The notes: generated by a model from the letters alone, not told the origin. 64,000 nt of DNA from Chitinophagaceae bacterium (GCA_016713965.1 JADJOC010000010.1:248001-312000); one strand, 5' to 3'; positions 23,806-34,176 are shown, counted from the stretch's first letter. Program-made: numbers and translations.

Positions 23806-26561
23806 CTATTGATCTTTATTAACCAGTTTTTTCTTTTTAGCTTTTGCTGTTGTAAATAAACTTGCCGTGTACTGTTCGTAAAGGGTAAATAAAAACTCCA
23901 TGCGGTTTGCATCAGTGGTAAAAGGTTGTGGGCGGTAGCATAAGTCTACTGCCTTATCTAATGCCTGGTGTGCTTTTACCAGTGCCGGGGGCATGGTAAG
24001 TGGGGGGTACAAATCTGCAAGGCTGCTATTAGGGAACATTGCCCGTGTATCCAACACATTTTGTGCGGCGGTTTCTACTCCTAACTTTTGTTTGTCGGCA
24101 GGGTTTAAGGGGAATGGGTAGTTGTTGTAAACTGTATCTTTTGAGTAACGGAAATCACTTTTTATTCTGCCACAAATATATTTCACCCATGTCATGTGCA
24201 TAATAGATGTAAGCACTCCAAAATGAAATGTACTTCCATTCGGAATAGCCATACAGGAATCACTTATTATTGACTCATTATCAAAAAAACCTATAGGGAT
24301 ATATAGTCTATTTTCAGAAGAATGTCTTGGAACTACTATAAAGGCTTCCCCAAAATCTCTTATTTCTCCAAATATGGCTGGTGTTGTTGCTTTTTTAATC
24401 GTAGAAGGTCTAATGCTTTCTAATCTAAATTGTTTTACTAATTCAATCCTTTTCAATACTTCGGGCATCTGTTTTAATTCATTTGGTTCTGCATTTACCA
24501 ACCATAAGCACCAACGATGATGCCCATTTAAGAACTCATGCGCCGAAATTAAAGGCTTTATAAATTTTTCTGCTTTAGGTTCTTTTAAAAGAAATTCATT
24601 TTTTTCTTCATCTGATAATAATAAATTGCCTCCATCTAAAGGCATATTTCCAAAACTAATTTTAGGTACATTGCATATTGGGTTTGATTTTTTTTCAATT
24701 AATATGTCTTTTGCATCAACCAGATAAGGATTAATATTTTTTGCCTTTATTTCGTGGGCATCGCCTTTAATATCTTGATAAGCATAAATTATTTTATTGT
24801 TTGTATCAAAATTAGCAAAGCCAATAATTACGCAATACACGGCTGCATTGCCTTTGGCCTCATTGCTCCATTTAAAGGTGCGGTGTGCAAAATGTATTTT
24901 AATATTGTATTTGTTTAGCATTTGCCCCCACAATATGCTGGTTTGCTCACCCTGCACAATAGAATTTGTAGAAACAAATGCTACTTTAATATTTGTATGT
25001 TGAATATATTGTGCAGCTTTTATATACCAGCCAGTTACATAATCTAAAGTGCCGCTGCCATCGATTTTGTTAAATAACTCTACAATTTTATCACGTTGGT
25101 TTTGCTTCATAATTTTAGCCCCAATAAACGGAGGATTGCCTAAAATATAACTTAACTCATCTTTATTTACAACTGCTTCCCAATCAGTTTCCAAAGCATC
25201 TGCATGTACAATTTTTGCTGCTTTTTTTAACGGCAGTCTTACAAAATATTGCCCAAATTCTGCGCTAATCAGCATGTTCATCTGGTGGTCAATCAACCAC
25301 ATGGCTACCTGTGCAATTTGTGCAGGAAATTCTTCATACTCTATGCCGTACATCATATCTACATCCAGCCAGATAATTTCACCTACGTTTAAAAATCCCT
25401 GCCCTGTTTTATGCAAAGCCTTTAAAATTTCTATTTCCAGCAAACGCAATTCACGGTAGGTAATTATTAAAAAATTGCCGCAACCACAGGCCGGGTCTAA
25501 AAACTTTAATGTGCTTAATTTTTTATGAAAATCTATAAGTTTATTTTTATTGGTTTTAATACTTTCAAATTCCTGCCAGAGTTCATCTAAGAATAGCGGC
25601 TTAATCAATTTTAAAATATTCTTTTCGCTGGTATAATGTGCGCCTAAATTCCGGCGTTCCTGTGGGTTCATTACACTTTGGAACATAGACCCGAATATTG
25701 CCGGGGAAATGCTGCCCCAATTTAAACCGCAACATTCTAATAAGGCATTTCGCATTGCCGTATCAAATGCAGCAGGCGGCAATGGTTCTTCAAACAGCTT
25801 ACCATTTACATAAGGGAACTGGTTAAGCTGCTCATCAATATTTTTGAGCCTTTTTTCAGGGGGTGTATTTAATACATAAAACAACTCGGATAAACGGGCG
25901 GCAAGGTCGCTGCCATCTTCGGCAGTCCTGTTGGAAATAAAATCAGCGAATAAATCTTTCTCAAAAATGGTGGTATCTTCTGCAAACAAACAAAATAATA
26001 AACGCACCAAATACAGTTCCAAAGGATGCCCATCATATCCAATTTCTTTAAGCCTGTCATGCAGCTTGCCCATTAAATTGGCGGCCTTAATGTTTACAGG
26101 GTCCTGCTCTTTAAATACACGTTTAATATACCCTGCAATAAATCCAAAATGCTGCACATTATTTACAAAATCGGACAATATAAATTCATGCGTTTCGCCG
26201 CTTTCATAATCATACAGCCGAAAGGTTTCAAAGTCTGAAACCAAAATGTATTGTGGCAGTTCGTGTGCCTTAGTGGTCTGTAAATACTCCTTTGCCTGTA
26301 TATAGGCTTTGTCAAGACTTTTACCTTTACTTTTCATTTCAATAAGCAAAGTTCCTTTCCAAAAAAGGTCTATATAACCATCGCGGTCGCCTAATTTTTT
26401 ACCCTTTCTTCAAAGGTTGCTATCTTTTTCCGGGTAATACCAAATACACTAAAGAACGCTTCTAAAAATGGTTTGGCACCGGCTTCTTCATTATAAGTGC
26501 CTGCCCATTCTTTTGAGAAAGATAAGGCACGGTCTTTTATTTCATTCCAGCTTAAAGGCAT
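23806..26561 (-). CDS. MmeI-like single-chain restriction-modification enzyme (type IIL/IIG; frameshifted)
   Basis: The N-terminus (MPLSWNEIKDRALSFSKEW) runs into DGYIDLFWKGTLLIEMKSKG, where D and the ExK pair form the PD-(D/E)XK nuclease site. Adding one base to the T6 run at 26,395-26,400 makes it continuous with the main frame, about 918 aa. Then come a helical spacer, AdoMet motif I FLDPACGCGNFLI, catalytic NPPF and a C-terminal target-recognition region. This order of nuclease, methyltransferase and TRD in one chain is that of MmeI-like enzymes, which methylate one strand of their site and cut at a fixed distance. It lies just outside the prophage junction with no separate methylase or specificity gene. 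Confidence 0.85.
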
Positions 26562-26589
26562 GTATTAGTTTTAGGGTTTCGAAGATAAT

Positions 26590-26890
26590 TTATTTTTTAA
26601 AACCTATGCATTCTCTATCTTCCCATTTTCGCTGGGTTGCTTTTTCATCCAGCAGGTTTTCCATTGCATCGTAAATTTGGTTTAACTTCACATCATGTTC
26701 GCCTAATCGGTCTTTTATTTCTTTGAGCTGCTCTTTTATATCGCTTTGCTTTAATAATACTCTCCTTACTTGTACAAAAGCCCTCATTATGGCAATATTC
26801 ATATTGATTGCTTTATCGCTGTTTAATATGCCGCTTAATAATGAACCGCTATCAATTTTATTAAAATAAAATTGATAATTACTTGATTAT
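26590..26890 (-). pseudogene. C-terminal remnant of an ORF6N (KilA-N-like) antirepressor protein
   Basis: The readable end NMNIAIMRAFVQVRR, QLKEIKDRLGEHDVKLNQIY, DAMENLLDEKATQRKW and ECIGFKK matches the C-terminus of ORF6N-domain proteins of Bacteroidota. The frame continues upstream with SGSLLSGILNSDKAI to about 26,890, but the N-terminal ORF6N domain is missing. It is probably a leftover of an earlier mobile element. No gene is seen in 26,891-27,305. Confidence 0.7.
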
Positions 26891-27305
26891 ATTGAATTCT
26901 GTGGTATATAAAATAGATAATTGATGGCGGTTTATTATCAAACTCAAGTGTTTATTCTCTATCATAAATGTGCTGGTATCATTCACGCATTTTTTATCAT
27001 CCATATTTTTTTAATAAATATCAGGCTAATATCAAGCCAGTGGATATAAAGTTTATTATTGTTTCCAAATAATAGACTTATATAAATAGTTGTAGAATTA
27101 AGGCAACGATCTGGTTTTAATGTGGTAAAAATTTCCGGAAATTACTTTATCTGAACATCTCTTAAAAAGACTGGAGTAGTTTAAAGTACCCGGATCCTTA
27201 TATTTCAGGATATAATTGATAATAGTTATGACCAAAGAAAAACTTGGCAACAATATTGAATTAGTATTCTATACAAAGTATTACTAAAAATAATTAATTT
27301 TTTTT
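26891..27305. other. Gene-free stretch between the ORF6N remnant and the next gene
   Basis: About 415 nt of very AT-rich sequence. I see no ORF with protein-like composition, no tRNA and no strong hairpin. It probably includes degraded coding DNA from the ORF6N gene and the promoter of the 27,306 gene. Confidence 0.4.
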
Positions 27306-27572
27306 ATGAAACAAAACATCATAGATACAGAAAAAAGAGAAGGTGCAGTTGCAAGAAATATTGAAGAGCAAACTGCCAAACTACCGTCTGATTTATTTTT
27401 ATGGGCAGCAGCCGGATCAATGGCTTTATCCTTATCACTAAAATTAATGGGTAAAAATAATAAGAGTTTGTTTGTAGGGCAATGGGCAGCACCATTTTTG
27501 CTTTTAGGGATCTACAATAAAATTGTTAAAGTGGCCGGGCATGATCAGGCTGATAATGGAACTGATATGTAA
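27306..27572 (+). CDS. Small two-span membrane protein, unknown
   Basis: The 88-aa protein has a charged N-terminus, then two hydrophobic segments (LFLWAAAGSMALSLSLKLM at about 36-54 and LFVGQWAAPFLLLGIYNKIV at about 60-79) and an acidic tail. Such proteins are common in Bacteroidota and uncharacterised. The following 27,573-27,901 gap shows no gene. Confidence 0.6.
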   Translation: MKQNIIDTEKREGAVARNIEEQTAKLPSDLFLWAAAGSMALSLSLKLMGKNNKSLFVGQWAAPFLLLGIYNKIVKVAGHDQADNGTDM

Positions 27573-27901
27573 ATTGATATTAGCAGCTGGCACCTTAAAT
27601 AGATGTTTAACCTAATTTTATATTTATTTGAAAGCATACCATATATTGTTAGTTAATAGCAGGACTTTATTTAGTTATTCTTAATGTTATTAAAAAGAAT
27701 GCACTTTCAATGTCAATAGTATCCTTAATCGATGGCCGCGTTATTGCGGATTTTTTAATCATCTTATAAATATTCATACTAATAATTAAGAGACAGGGTA
27801 TCGGAAGCTTAACTTTGTACTTTATTGTTTCCTTATATAAATACCTGTATTTTCATCTATCAAATTAATCTGATAACATATTTAACATTTATCAATATTA
27901 T

Positions 27902-29470
27902 ATGCAAAACCTTCGTTCAATAAAATTTAAAAATGAATTTATTGATAATTTTGATGGTGATCAAAGCGGGGATTTACGCCCAAGGCAAACGCCAGGCATG
28001 TTATACAGCAAAGCTATACCCACGCCAGTCAAAAAACCTGCACTGCTGGCTTGGTCTGATGAATTAGCCGGTGAACTGGGGATAAAAAATCCTGTTGACC
28101 AAAATGATATTGATATCTTGGGAGGTAACCAAGTAACGGATACTATGTATCCCTATGCTGCTTGTTATGCCGGCCATCAGTTTGGTAGCTGGGCTGGTCA
28201 GTTAGGCGATGGCAGGGCAATTACTTTAGGTGAAATGCAAACACCTTGCGGTAAATTATGGGAGTTACAATTAAAAGGTGCAGGCCCTACTGCATATTCC
28301 CGCAGGGCAGATGGAAGAGCTGTGCTAAGGTCATCAGTAAGGGAATACCTGATGAGTGAAGCGATGTTTCATTTAGGCGTGCCTACCACAAGGGCCCTAA
28401 GTCTTGTAACAACAGGAGATCAGGTAATGCGTGATATGTTTTATGATGGACATCCCGGGTATGAACCCGGGGCAATTGTAATGCGGGCATCCCCCAGTTT
28501 TTTACGCTTTGGCAATTTTGAAATCCTAGCTGCAAGGCAAGAGGTATCTAACTTGAAAAAACTTGTAGATTGGACAATAGAAAATTTTTATCCCCATATA
28601 AAAAATCAAAATAACGAAAATAGAATTATCCTATGGTTTAAAGAAGTAGTAGAAAGGACAGCCGACCTGATAGTAGAATGGCTACGGGTTGGCTTTGTAC
28701 ATGGCGTAATGAATACTGATAATATGTCTATCCTTGGCCTCACTATAGATTACGGCCCTTTTTCATTTTTAGATGATTATGATATTAATTTTACGCCTAA
28801 CACTACAGATCTCCCGGGCAGGAGATACGCTTTTGGTAAGCAGGCATCTATTGGTTATTGGAACCTTGGATGCCTAGCCAGCGCCCTGGCTCCTTTATTT
28901 CCTGATACACAAAAATTAACAGAAGCCCTTGAGGCTTATAAAGATATTTATGTGAGCAAGTATCAGGATATGTTGGGCAACAAATTAGGTTTAGATGAAG
29001 TAAAACCTACAGATATTGATCTTATGATAGAATTAGAAAAAATGCTAAACTCTATAAAACCAGATATGACTATTTTTTATCAACTTTTGATTGATTTAAC
29101 TTTAGAGTTAAAGGATGAACAATATATAATTGATCATTTTAAAGATAGCTTTTATAAAGAACTGGATAAGAACCAGGAAAAAATGCTTTACAATTTTATA
29201 AAGAATTACCTATCCAGGATTCAAACTAATACTTGTACCCGGGAAATATCATTACAACGAATGAGAAAAAATAATCCACGTTTTATTTTAAGGAATTTTT
29301 TATTGCATAAATCTATCGAAGAATTAGAAAAAGGGGAGAATAGTCTCTTTTTAAAATTACAGGAAGCTATGAAAGATCCATACTCTAAAAATTTTGATGA
29401 ATTTTTTGTAAGGAGGCCTGAATGGGCAAATGAAAAAGCTGGTTGTTCTATGTTATCTTGTAGCTCCTAG
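27902..29470 (+). CDS. selO: Protein adenylyltransferase SelO (YdiU family)
   Basis: SelO is a pseudokinase-fold enzyme that transfers AMP from ATP to Ser, Thr or Tyr of target proteins, mainly in redox stress response. The 522-aa protein has the family blocks YAACYAGHQFGSWAGQLGDGRA (cut here to its core GHQFGxWAGQLGDGRA), LKGAGPTAYSRRADGRAVLRSS, REYLMSEAMFHLGVPTTRAL, and VHGVMNTDNMSILGLTIDYGP with the metal-binding N and D residues. It ends GCSMLSCSS. The CSS stands where animal SelO has Sec-Ser-Ser, so Cys520 is the equivalent. It is monocistronic, with an opposite-strand small transcript unit just 3'. Confidence 0.93.
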   Translation: MQNLRSIKFKNEFIDNFDGDQSGDLRPRQTPGMLYSKAIPTPVKKPALLAWSDELAGELGIKNPVDQNDIDILGGNQVTDTMYPYAACYAGHQFGSWAGQLGDGRAITLGEMQTPCGKLWELQLKGAGPTAYSRRADGRAVLRSSVREYLMSEAMFHLGVPTTRALSLVTTGDQVMRDMFYDGHPGYEPGAIVMRASPSFLRFGNFEILAARQEVSNLKKLVDWTIENFYPHIKNQNNENRIILWFKEVVERTADLIVEWLRVGFVHGVMNTDNMSILGLTIDYGPFSFLDDYDINFTPNTTDLPGRRYAFGKQASIGYWNLGCLASALAPLFPDTQKLTEALEAYKDIYVSKYQDMLGNKLGLDEVKPTDIDLMIELEKMLNSIKPDMTIFYQLLIDLTLELKDEQYIIDHFKDSFYKELDKNQEKMLYNFIKNYLSRIQTNTCTREISLQRMRKNNPRFILRNFLLHKSIEELEKGENSLFLKLQEAMKDPYSKNFDEFFVRRPEWANEKAGCSMLSCSS

Positions 29471-29524
29471 TTTTCAGATGCATATATTTTATCTGGAATT
29501 GCAGTAAACATTTCATAGTATAAA

Positions 29525-29553
29525 TAAAAAAAGCCGCCTCATTTGAGACAGCT
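29525..29553 (-). terminator. Terminator of the small minus-strand transcript
   Basis: On the minus strand AGCTGTCTCA (29,553-29,544) pairs with TGAGGCGGCT (29,541-29,532) over 10 bp with two G-U pairs, followed by seven T. It points away from selO and ends a transcript coming from about 29,663. Confidence 0.6.
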
Positions 29554-29594
29554 TCTGACCCCGAGCCAGCAGATATTTTGTTGAACAGACCTGG

Positions 29595-29642
29595 TTAATT
29601 ATTCTTTACCAAAGTTGTCCATGACTGATCTGTAGATTGCAT
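29595..29642 (-). CDS. 15-aa microprotein ORF with a perfect Shine-Dalgarno
   Basis: MQSTDQSWTTLVKNN begins at ATG 29,642, 5 nt after AGGAGG (29,653-29,648). Shine-Dalgarno sequences are rare in Bacteroidota. This ORF has one, a full consensus promoter upstream and a terminator downstream. It may encode a tiny peptide or be the translated part of a regulatory RNA. Confidence 0.45.
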   Translation of the reverse strand: MQSTDQSWTTLVKNN

Positions 29643-29669
29643 GAATACCTCCTTTTCTTTGGTGAATAT

Positions 29670-29700
29670 CAAAATTAATAAATTAATGATAAATTTCAAA
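29670..29700 (-). promoter_or_regulatory. Full Bacteroidota-type promoter of the small transcript
   Basis: On the minus strand TTTG (29,700-29,697), 19 nt, then TAATTTTG (29,677-29,670) match the -33 TTTG and -7 TAnnTTTG elements at the expected spacing. The predicted start is near 29,663. Confidence 0.6.
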
Positions 29701-29808
29701 TATACTATATATATTCAGTAAAATACATATGTAAGATATAGCCGCATATTAACATAATTCATACTTGTAAATTAATAACATCCATTACATTTGCTACAGT
29801 AAAAAAAT

Positions 29809-30233
29809 ATGCAAAACAAAAAGCCATAATAGATATAGTTAATGAAATTCTTGAAGCCTGCATATTAGCTTATCCAGTTTCTTCTTTTGTTATTAGTTTA
29901 TACCAGCAGTATCAACAGCGGGGCAGTCTTAGTAAGAAGCAACTGCAGGGTTTGTATAGTAAAGCTGCAAAAATAGAGGGCATTAATTCCGGCAAGCTTG
30001 CAACGCTTGAAGCTCTTATAAATAAAATGCCTACAAGGTTTAAATCAGAGTTGCCAGAGTTAAAACCCATGTTTGAAAAAGATAAGTCTGTAGGTGATAT
30101 GCTGAATTTAATTTTGTCAAAATATCCACAACATAAAGCAATCTTATTTCTTAAAGCAAAATATGATAATAATGAAACACTTTCTTCTGTACAAATTGTT
30201 GAATTAAAAAGGCTTTTACAATTACTTAAATAA
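29809..30233 (+). CDS. Uncharacterised helical protein (frameshifted near the start)
   Basis: The frame AIIDIVNEILEACILAYPVS...LQGLYSKAAKIEGI...KSVGDMLNLILSKYPQHKAI is open upstream of the annotated-like TTG at 29,952 but lacks a start. ATG at 29,809 (MQNKK) joins it if one base is added to the A5 run at 29,818-29,822, giving about 142 aa. The protein is helical and repetitive in character with no recognised domain. It is followed after 25 nt by the HPF-like gene. Confidence 0.55.
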
Positions 30234-30258
30234 CTTTAATCATTTAAATAACATAAAT

Positions 30259-30573
30259 ATGTTGATACAAATTAATACTGATAATCATATTGAGGGTTCT
30301 GAAAACCTTATTGCACATTTTACTGAAGCGTTACAAAATACATTAAAACGGTTTAATGAATATATCACTAGGCTTGAAGTACACCTTGGTGATGAGAATG
30401 GTGCCAAAAAGGGCGACGATGATAAGCGATGCATGTTGGAAGCAAGATTAAAAGGAATGAGTCCTGTTGCAGTTACACACCATGCTTCTACCTTACACCT
30501 TGCAGTAAAAGGGGCAGCTGATAAATTAATTACTGTATTAGGAAATACACTTGATCAAAAACGTAATCATTAA
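30259..30573 (+). CDS. HPF/RaiA-like ribosome-associated protein
   Basis: The 104-aa protein follows the sigma-54 modulation/HPF fold: a beta strand (MLIQINTD), a helix (AHFTEALQNTLKRFNEYI), strand RLEVHLGD, EARLKG, then a second helix (HLAVKGAADKLITVLGNTLDQ). HPF-type proteins bind the ribosome decoding centre in stationary phase. This copy is short and lacks a C-terminal dimerisation domain. It is followed by a strong terminator. Confidence 0.65.
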   Translation: MLIQINTDNHIEGSENLIAHFTEALQNTLKRFNEYITRLEVHLGDENGAKKGDDDKRCMLEARLKGMSPVAVTHHASTLHLAVKGAADKLITVLGNTLDQKRNH

Positions 30574-30592
30574 TATGAAATAAAATAATTAA

Positions 30593-30622
30593 AAAATGCC
30601 CGATTTTATCCGGGCATTTTTA
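30593..30622 (+). terminator. Terminator after the HPF-like gene
   Basis: AAAATGCCCG, 8-nt loop, CGGGCATTTT with flanking A and T runs: a 10-bp stem usable in both directions. Confidence 0.7.
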
Positions 30623-30658
30623 ATACAAAGATTTATTTCAAAAACAAGTTGTAATTAA

Positions 30659-30781
30659 TTATTCCGGTTCTGCGGTTACATCCATTTCTCCGTCATCCTG
30701 GCCTTCTAGCCTGGCTAATTCACCTTCATCCAAATCATCTTCAGGAGATGGTTTATTATTTAAGTCAGGATCTTTTGCCAT
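30659..30781 (-). CDS. Small acidic protein (40 aa or longer)
   Basis: MAKDPDLNNKPSPEDDLDEG, then ELARLEGQDDGEMDV. Upstream another frame (NTPSNDGVSRDYTSGSSTG) would join if one base is added near 30,800, giving about 70 aa from a GTG start. The composition is disordered and acidic. Function unknown. Confidence 0.4.
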   Translation of the reverse strand: MAKDPDLNNKPSPEDDLDEGELARLEGQDDGEMDVTAEPE

Positions 30782-31012
30782 GTCTTTATCAGCCTGTTGA
30801 TGAGCCGGAAGTATAATCTCTGCTTACTCCGTCATTAGAAGGGGTATTCACTGATGATATTTTATCTTTTTAAATAATTACAATTACTATACCTTAAATA
30901 ATAGTTGGCTGTCTATAAAAACCTTAACTGTTATATGGTATACACATTTCCCCGTAATGTTTCTTGCAAACCTATTTGCGCTTCCATGGCTATTCTTTAT
31001 TTTTAATTATGA

Positions 31013-31237
31013 TTATGTTTTTTTAGGAGGTAAAGCAAATGCTATAGCCAGGTGCTCAAAATGACCTTTATGTGCACCATCACAAAACGGCAGCGTTTTG
31101 GATAATCCACATCTGCAAAATGAAACTACCTGTCTTCCTCCTAAATCATATTGGTTACCATTAGGATCAAATACTTGTATGTCACCCTCTACTTTTAAGG
31201 AACCATTGTTATTTACTGTAATCTTTGTAATAGCCAT
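31013..31237 (-). CDS. CDGSH-type iron-sulfur protein
   Basis: The 74-aa protein has CRCGLSKTLPFCDGAH, with C41, C43, C52 and H56 as the three-Cys one-His ligands of a [2Fe-2S] cluster as in mitoNEET-type proteins. A single CDGSH motif is present. It has no transmembrane helix, so it is cytosolic. Electron transfer or cluster transfer is the family role. Confidence 0.9.
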   Translation of the reverse strand: MAITKITVNNNGSLKVEGDIQVFDPNGNQYDLGGRQVVSFCRCGLSKTLPFCDGAHKGHFEHLAIAFALPPKKT

Positions 31238-31631
31238 TGTATAATTTTTGCTAAAAGTAATAAAAGTAGTAGCAAGTGTTATAAATTTTATTACTTGCTA
31301 TGAATGGCTATCTTCTTTTCTTTTCAAGGAATGAAATAATATTTTTATCCTGGGGCCGTTTGCATTAACGGTTCCCACTATTTGCTGGTGATCAAAATTC
31401 GGGAACTGGCGGTGAGGTTATTCCACTTCATTTGGATCGTTTACATCAACTATACTATTATCTCTTCCATCATATATAATTTTATTATCTGGCATATGTT
31501 TAAATTTAATAGTTAATTATAGATTTATAGCAAAAAATCATGCCGAATATTACTCATAAGATTATTATTAAATACAATAGTTTTGTAGCTGGCAACTTAT
31601 TTGTTATGAAGTTGATATCTAAATCGTATGT
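31238..31631. other. Mostly gene-free stretch with a possible small ORF
   Basis: On the minus strand an ORF at 31,495-31,418 reads MPDNKIIYDGRDNSIVDVND and stops. With one base added it continues EITSPPVPEF. Conservation cannot be judged. No RNA gene or strong hairpin is seen in the remainder. Confidence 0.3.
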
Positions 31632-32605
31632 ATGAAAAATAAAGTTACTTTTAAAGGGATTAAAACTATTATTAAAAATACTTTCAAGGGATTTATAGAA
31701 GATAAGGTTACCAAGCTGAGCGGATCACTAGCTTATTCCACTATATTTTCCATGGGGCCGTTATTAATCGTAATTAGTTCTTTATGCAGTATTTTTTTAG
31801 GCAAGGATGCTGTAGAAGGTAAAGTTTATTATCAACTTGCATCTTATGTAGGTGCTGATACTGCTGTGCAATTGCAACAAATAATTAAGAATGCATCGCT
31901 TGCAGGAAAGAATACAATGGCAGCTATTATTGGTGGTATTATCTTACTTATAGGTGCTACTACTGTGTTTGCGGAGATACAGGATTCTATTAACAGTATT
32001 TGGGGACTCAAACCCAAGCCTAAAAAGGGATGGTTAAAAATGCTAAAAAACAGGGTTCTTTCCTTTTCAGTAATAGTTAGTTTAGGATTTTTATTACTGG
32101 TTTCTTTAGCGCTAACCTCCCTCATAGATGGGTTTAGCGGTAAGTTAAAAATAAGTTTTCCTAACACTACCGTAGTAGTTTTTTATATAGTGAATATTGT
32201 CGTAACATTTGTTATAACTGCTATAATATTTGCAGTAATTTTCAAGGTATTGCCTGATGCGCAAATCAAATGGAGAGACGTAATGGCCGGTGCTATTACC
32301 ACAACAATTCTTTTTATGCTAGGCAAATTGGGTATTTCTTTTTATATCAGCAAAGTAATGTAGGCAGCACATACGGTGCTACCGGATCCATTGTAGTTTT
32401 ATTGATCTGGGTATATTATTCAGCACTTATATTATATTTTGGGGCAGAATTTACCAAGGCGTATGCTTTGGAATATGGTTCTACCATTTATCCGAATAAA
32501 TATGCAGTTACTACTAAAACTGTAGAAGTAGAAACAGGAGGGCTATCTATACAATCTAAGGAAAATAAAGAAATAGTGGTTACCTCCAAGCCAAAATCGA
32601 AATAA
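31632..32605 (+). CDS. YihY/BrkB-family inner membrane protein (frameshifted)
   Basis: The N-terminal frame has several membrane segments: SLAYSTIFSMGPLLIVISSL, NTMAAIIGGIILLIGATTVF, VLSFSVIVSLGFLLLVSLAL and VVVFYIVNIVVTFVITAIIF. The second frame continues STYGATGSIVVLLIWVYYSALILYFGAEFTKAY, a signature region of YihY proteins. One base added to the A3 run at 32,352-32,354 joins them in 324 aa. This family was once misnamed RNase BN. The function is unknown, possibly envelope related. Confidence 0.85.
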
Positions 32606-32661
32606 GATTTTGCATAAAACTAAAATGTTTAGTAAATTACCTGGCTTAACAGGTAATAAAT

Positions 32662-34005
32662 ATGTATGCAATTGTAGATATTGAAACTACAGGAGGCCAT
32701 GCTTCTTCCAATGGAATAACTGAAATTTCTATTTTTATTCATGATGGTGAAAGGGTAGTGAAACATTTTACTACTTTAATCAATCCTTTACAAATTATAC
32801 CACGTTATATAACTACACTAACGGGTATTAATAACGATATGGTAAAAGATGCACCTGTTTTTGAAGAAATAGCGCCTGTTATTTTTGATCTTTTGCAGGA
32901 TAAAATATTTGTAGCCCACAATGTGAATTTTGATTATTCTTTTATTAAGCACCACTTAAAACAAGCCGATTTTGAGTTGGCTGTTAAAAAGCTTTGCACA
33001 GTAAGGTTAAGCAGAAAGGTTTTTCCCGGGCTGGCTTCTTACAGCCTGGGTAATCTGTGCCGTTCGCTTGATGTTGTTATTACTAACCGGCACAGGGCAG
33101 ATGGCGATGCCAGGGCTACTGTTTTATTGTGGGAAAAAATGTTGGCAAATGATGGTAAAACTCACATGCAGGAGATGCTGAAAAAATCTTCCGGCGAGCA
33201 ATGGCTACCATTATATTTATCAAGAGATGCTATAAAAGATTTACCTGATAAACCGGGAGTATATTCTTTTTATAATAGCAAGGATAAAATTATTTATGTG
33301 GGTAAGGGTATAAACATACGTAAAAGAGTAAGCAGCCATTTTACACACAACAGCCCGGATAGAAAGCGGCAAAATTTTTTACGAAATGTATGTAAAGTGA
33401 CCTATAAGCAATGTGCCACAGAATTAGAAGCTATTGTTTTAGAAAGCACGGAAATTAAACGATTATGGCCTGTCTATAATCTTAGCCAAAAGCAGCCTGC
33501 ACAAAAATTCGGTTTATATTTATTTGAAGATGGCAAAGGTTATTACAGGCTGGCTATCGATAAAAAGAAAAAACATTTGCCCAGCTTATACAATTTTAAT
33601 TTATTGCATGAAGGATTGGTGCTGCTAAAAAAAATGATTCAGGAATTTGGATTGAATGAAAAACTTTGCCATATAGATAAAACGCCTTTTTACGAACAGG
33701 ATTTTAATGCATTAGAGCCGGTCAATATTTATAATACTAAAGTAAAACTGGCCATTGATACATTACAAACCCAACTGCCTACTTTTGTTGTAGTAGATAA
33801 TGGAATTACTGCAAATGATAAACTTTGTTTGTTGATGGAGAAAGGCTCTTTTTGGGGAATGGGCTACCTGCCTCTTGAAAAAGAAATAAAAGATATTGCT
33901 GAATTAAAAAATATTCTAAACCCATATACAGATAATGATACCATCAGAAATAGCATTTACTCATTTGTTGCCAGTTATCCTGAAAAGCAAATAATGCTTT
34001 CATAG
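32662..34005 (+). CDS. DnaQ-like 3'-5' exonuclease fused to GIY-YIG nuclease
   Basis: Residues 1-165 are a DEDDh exonuclease: D6 and E8 in VDIETTG, D91 in NVNFDYSF, H144 and D149 in HRADGDA. Residues 197-280 form a GIY-YIG domain (GVYSFYN...IIYVGKG, then NIRKRVSSHF) like UvrC or Cho. The C-terminal 170 residues resemble the uncharacterised tail of such fusions. The order DnaQ then GIY-YIG occurs in Bacteroidota and suggests an excision-repair or proofreading-associated nuclease. Confidence 0.85.
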   Translation: MYAIVDIETTGGHASSNGITEISIFIHDGERVVKHFTTLINPLQIIPRYITTLTGINNDMVKDAPVFEEIAPVIFDLLQDKIFVAHNVNFDYSFIKHHLKQADFELAVKKLCTVRLSRKVFPGLASYSLGNLCRSLDVVITNRHRADGDARATVLLWEKMLANDGKTHMQEMLKKSSGEQWLPLYLSRDAIKDLPDKPGVYSFYNSKDKIIYVGKGINIRKRVSSHFTHNSPDRKRQNFLRNVCKVTYKQCATELEAIVLESTEIKRLWPVYNLSQKQPAQKFGLYLFEDGKGYYRLAIDKKKKHLPSLYNFNLLHEGLVLLKKMIQEFGLNEKLCHIDKTPFYEQDFNALEPVNIYNTKVKLAIDTLQTQLPTFVVVDNGITANDKLCLLMEKGSFWGMGYLPLEKEIKDIAELKNILNPYTDNDTIRNSIYSFVASYPEKQIMLS

Positions 34006-34038
34006 ATTTTCATGTTATTAATACAATAAATATTTTAT

Positions 34039-34046
34039 TACATTTG
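34039..34046 (+). promoter_or_regulatory. -7 promoter motif for tex
   Basis: TACATTTG fits TAnnTTTG and is followed by GCGCCC. It implies a 5' leader of about 235 nt before the tex start, containing the two hairpins at 34,177-34,214. Confidence 0.45.
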
Positions 34047-34176
34047 CGCCCCGAGTTGTGTGATATCCGCATTAAACGGTTGATTAAAGAATTACTGATG
34101 AAGGGATGCCGGATAGAAATAAAAAGCACGGTGAGGATTTGTGCCAGGATTTTGTGCCGGACTTGCAACCTCATCC

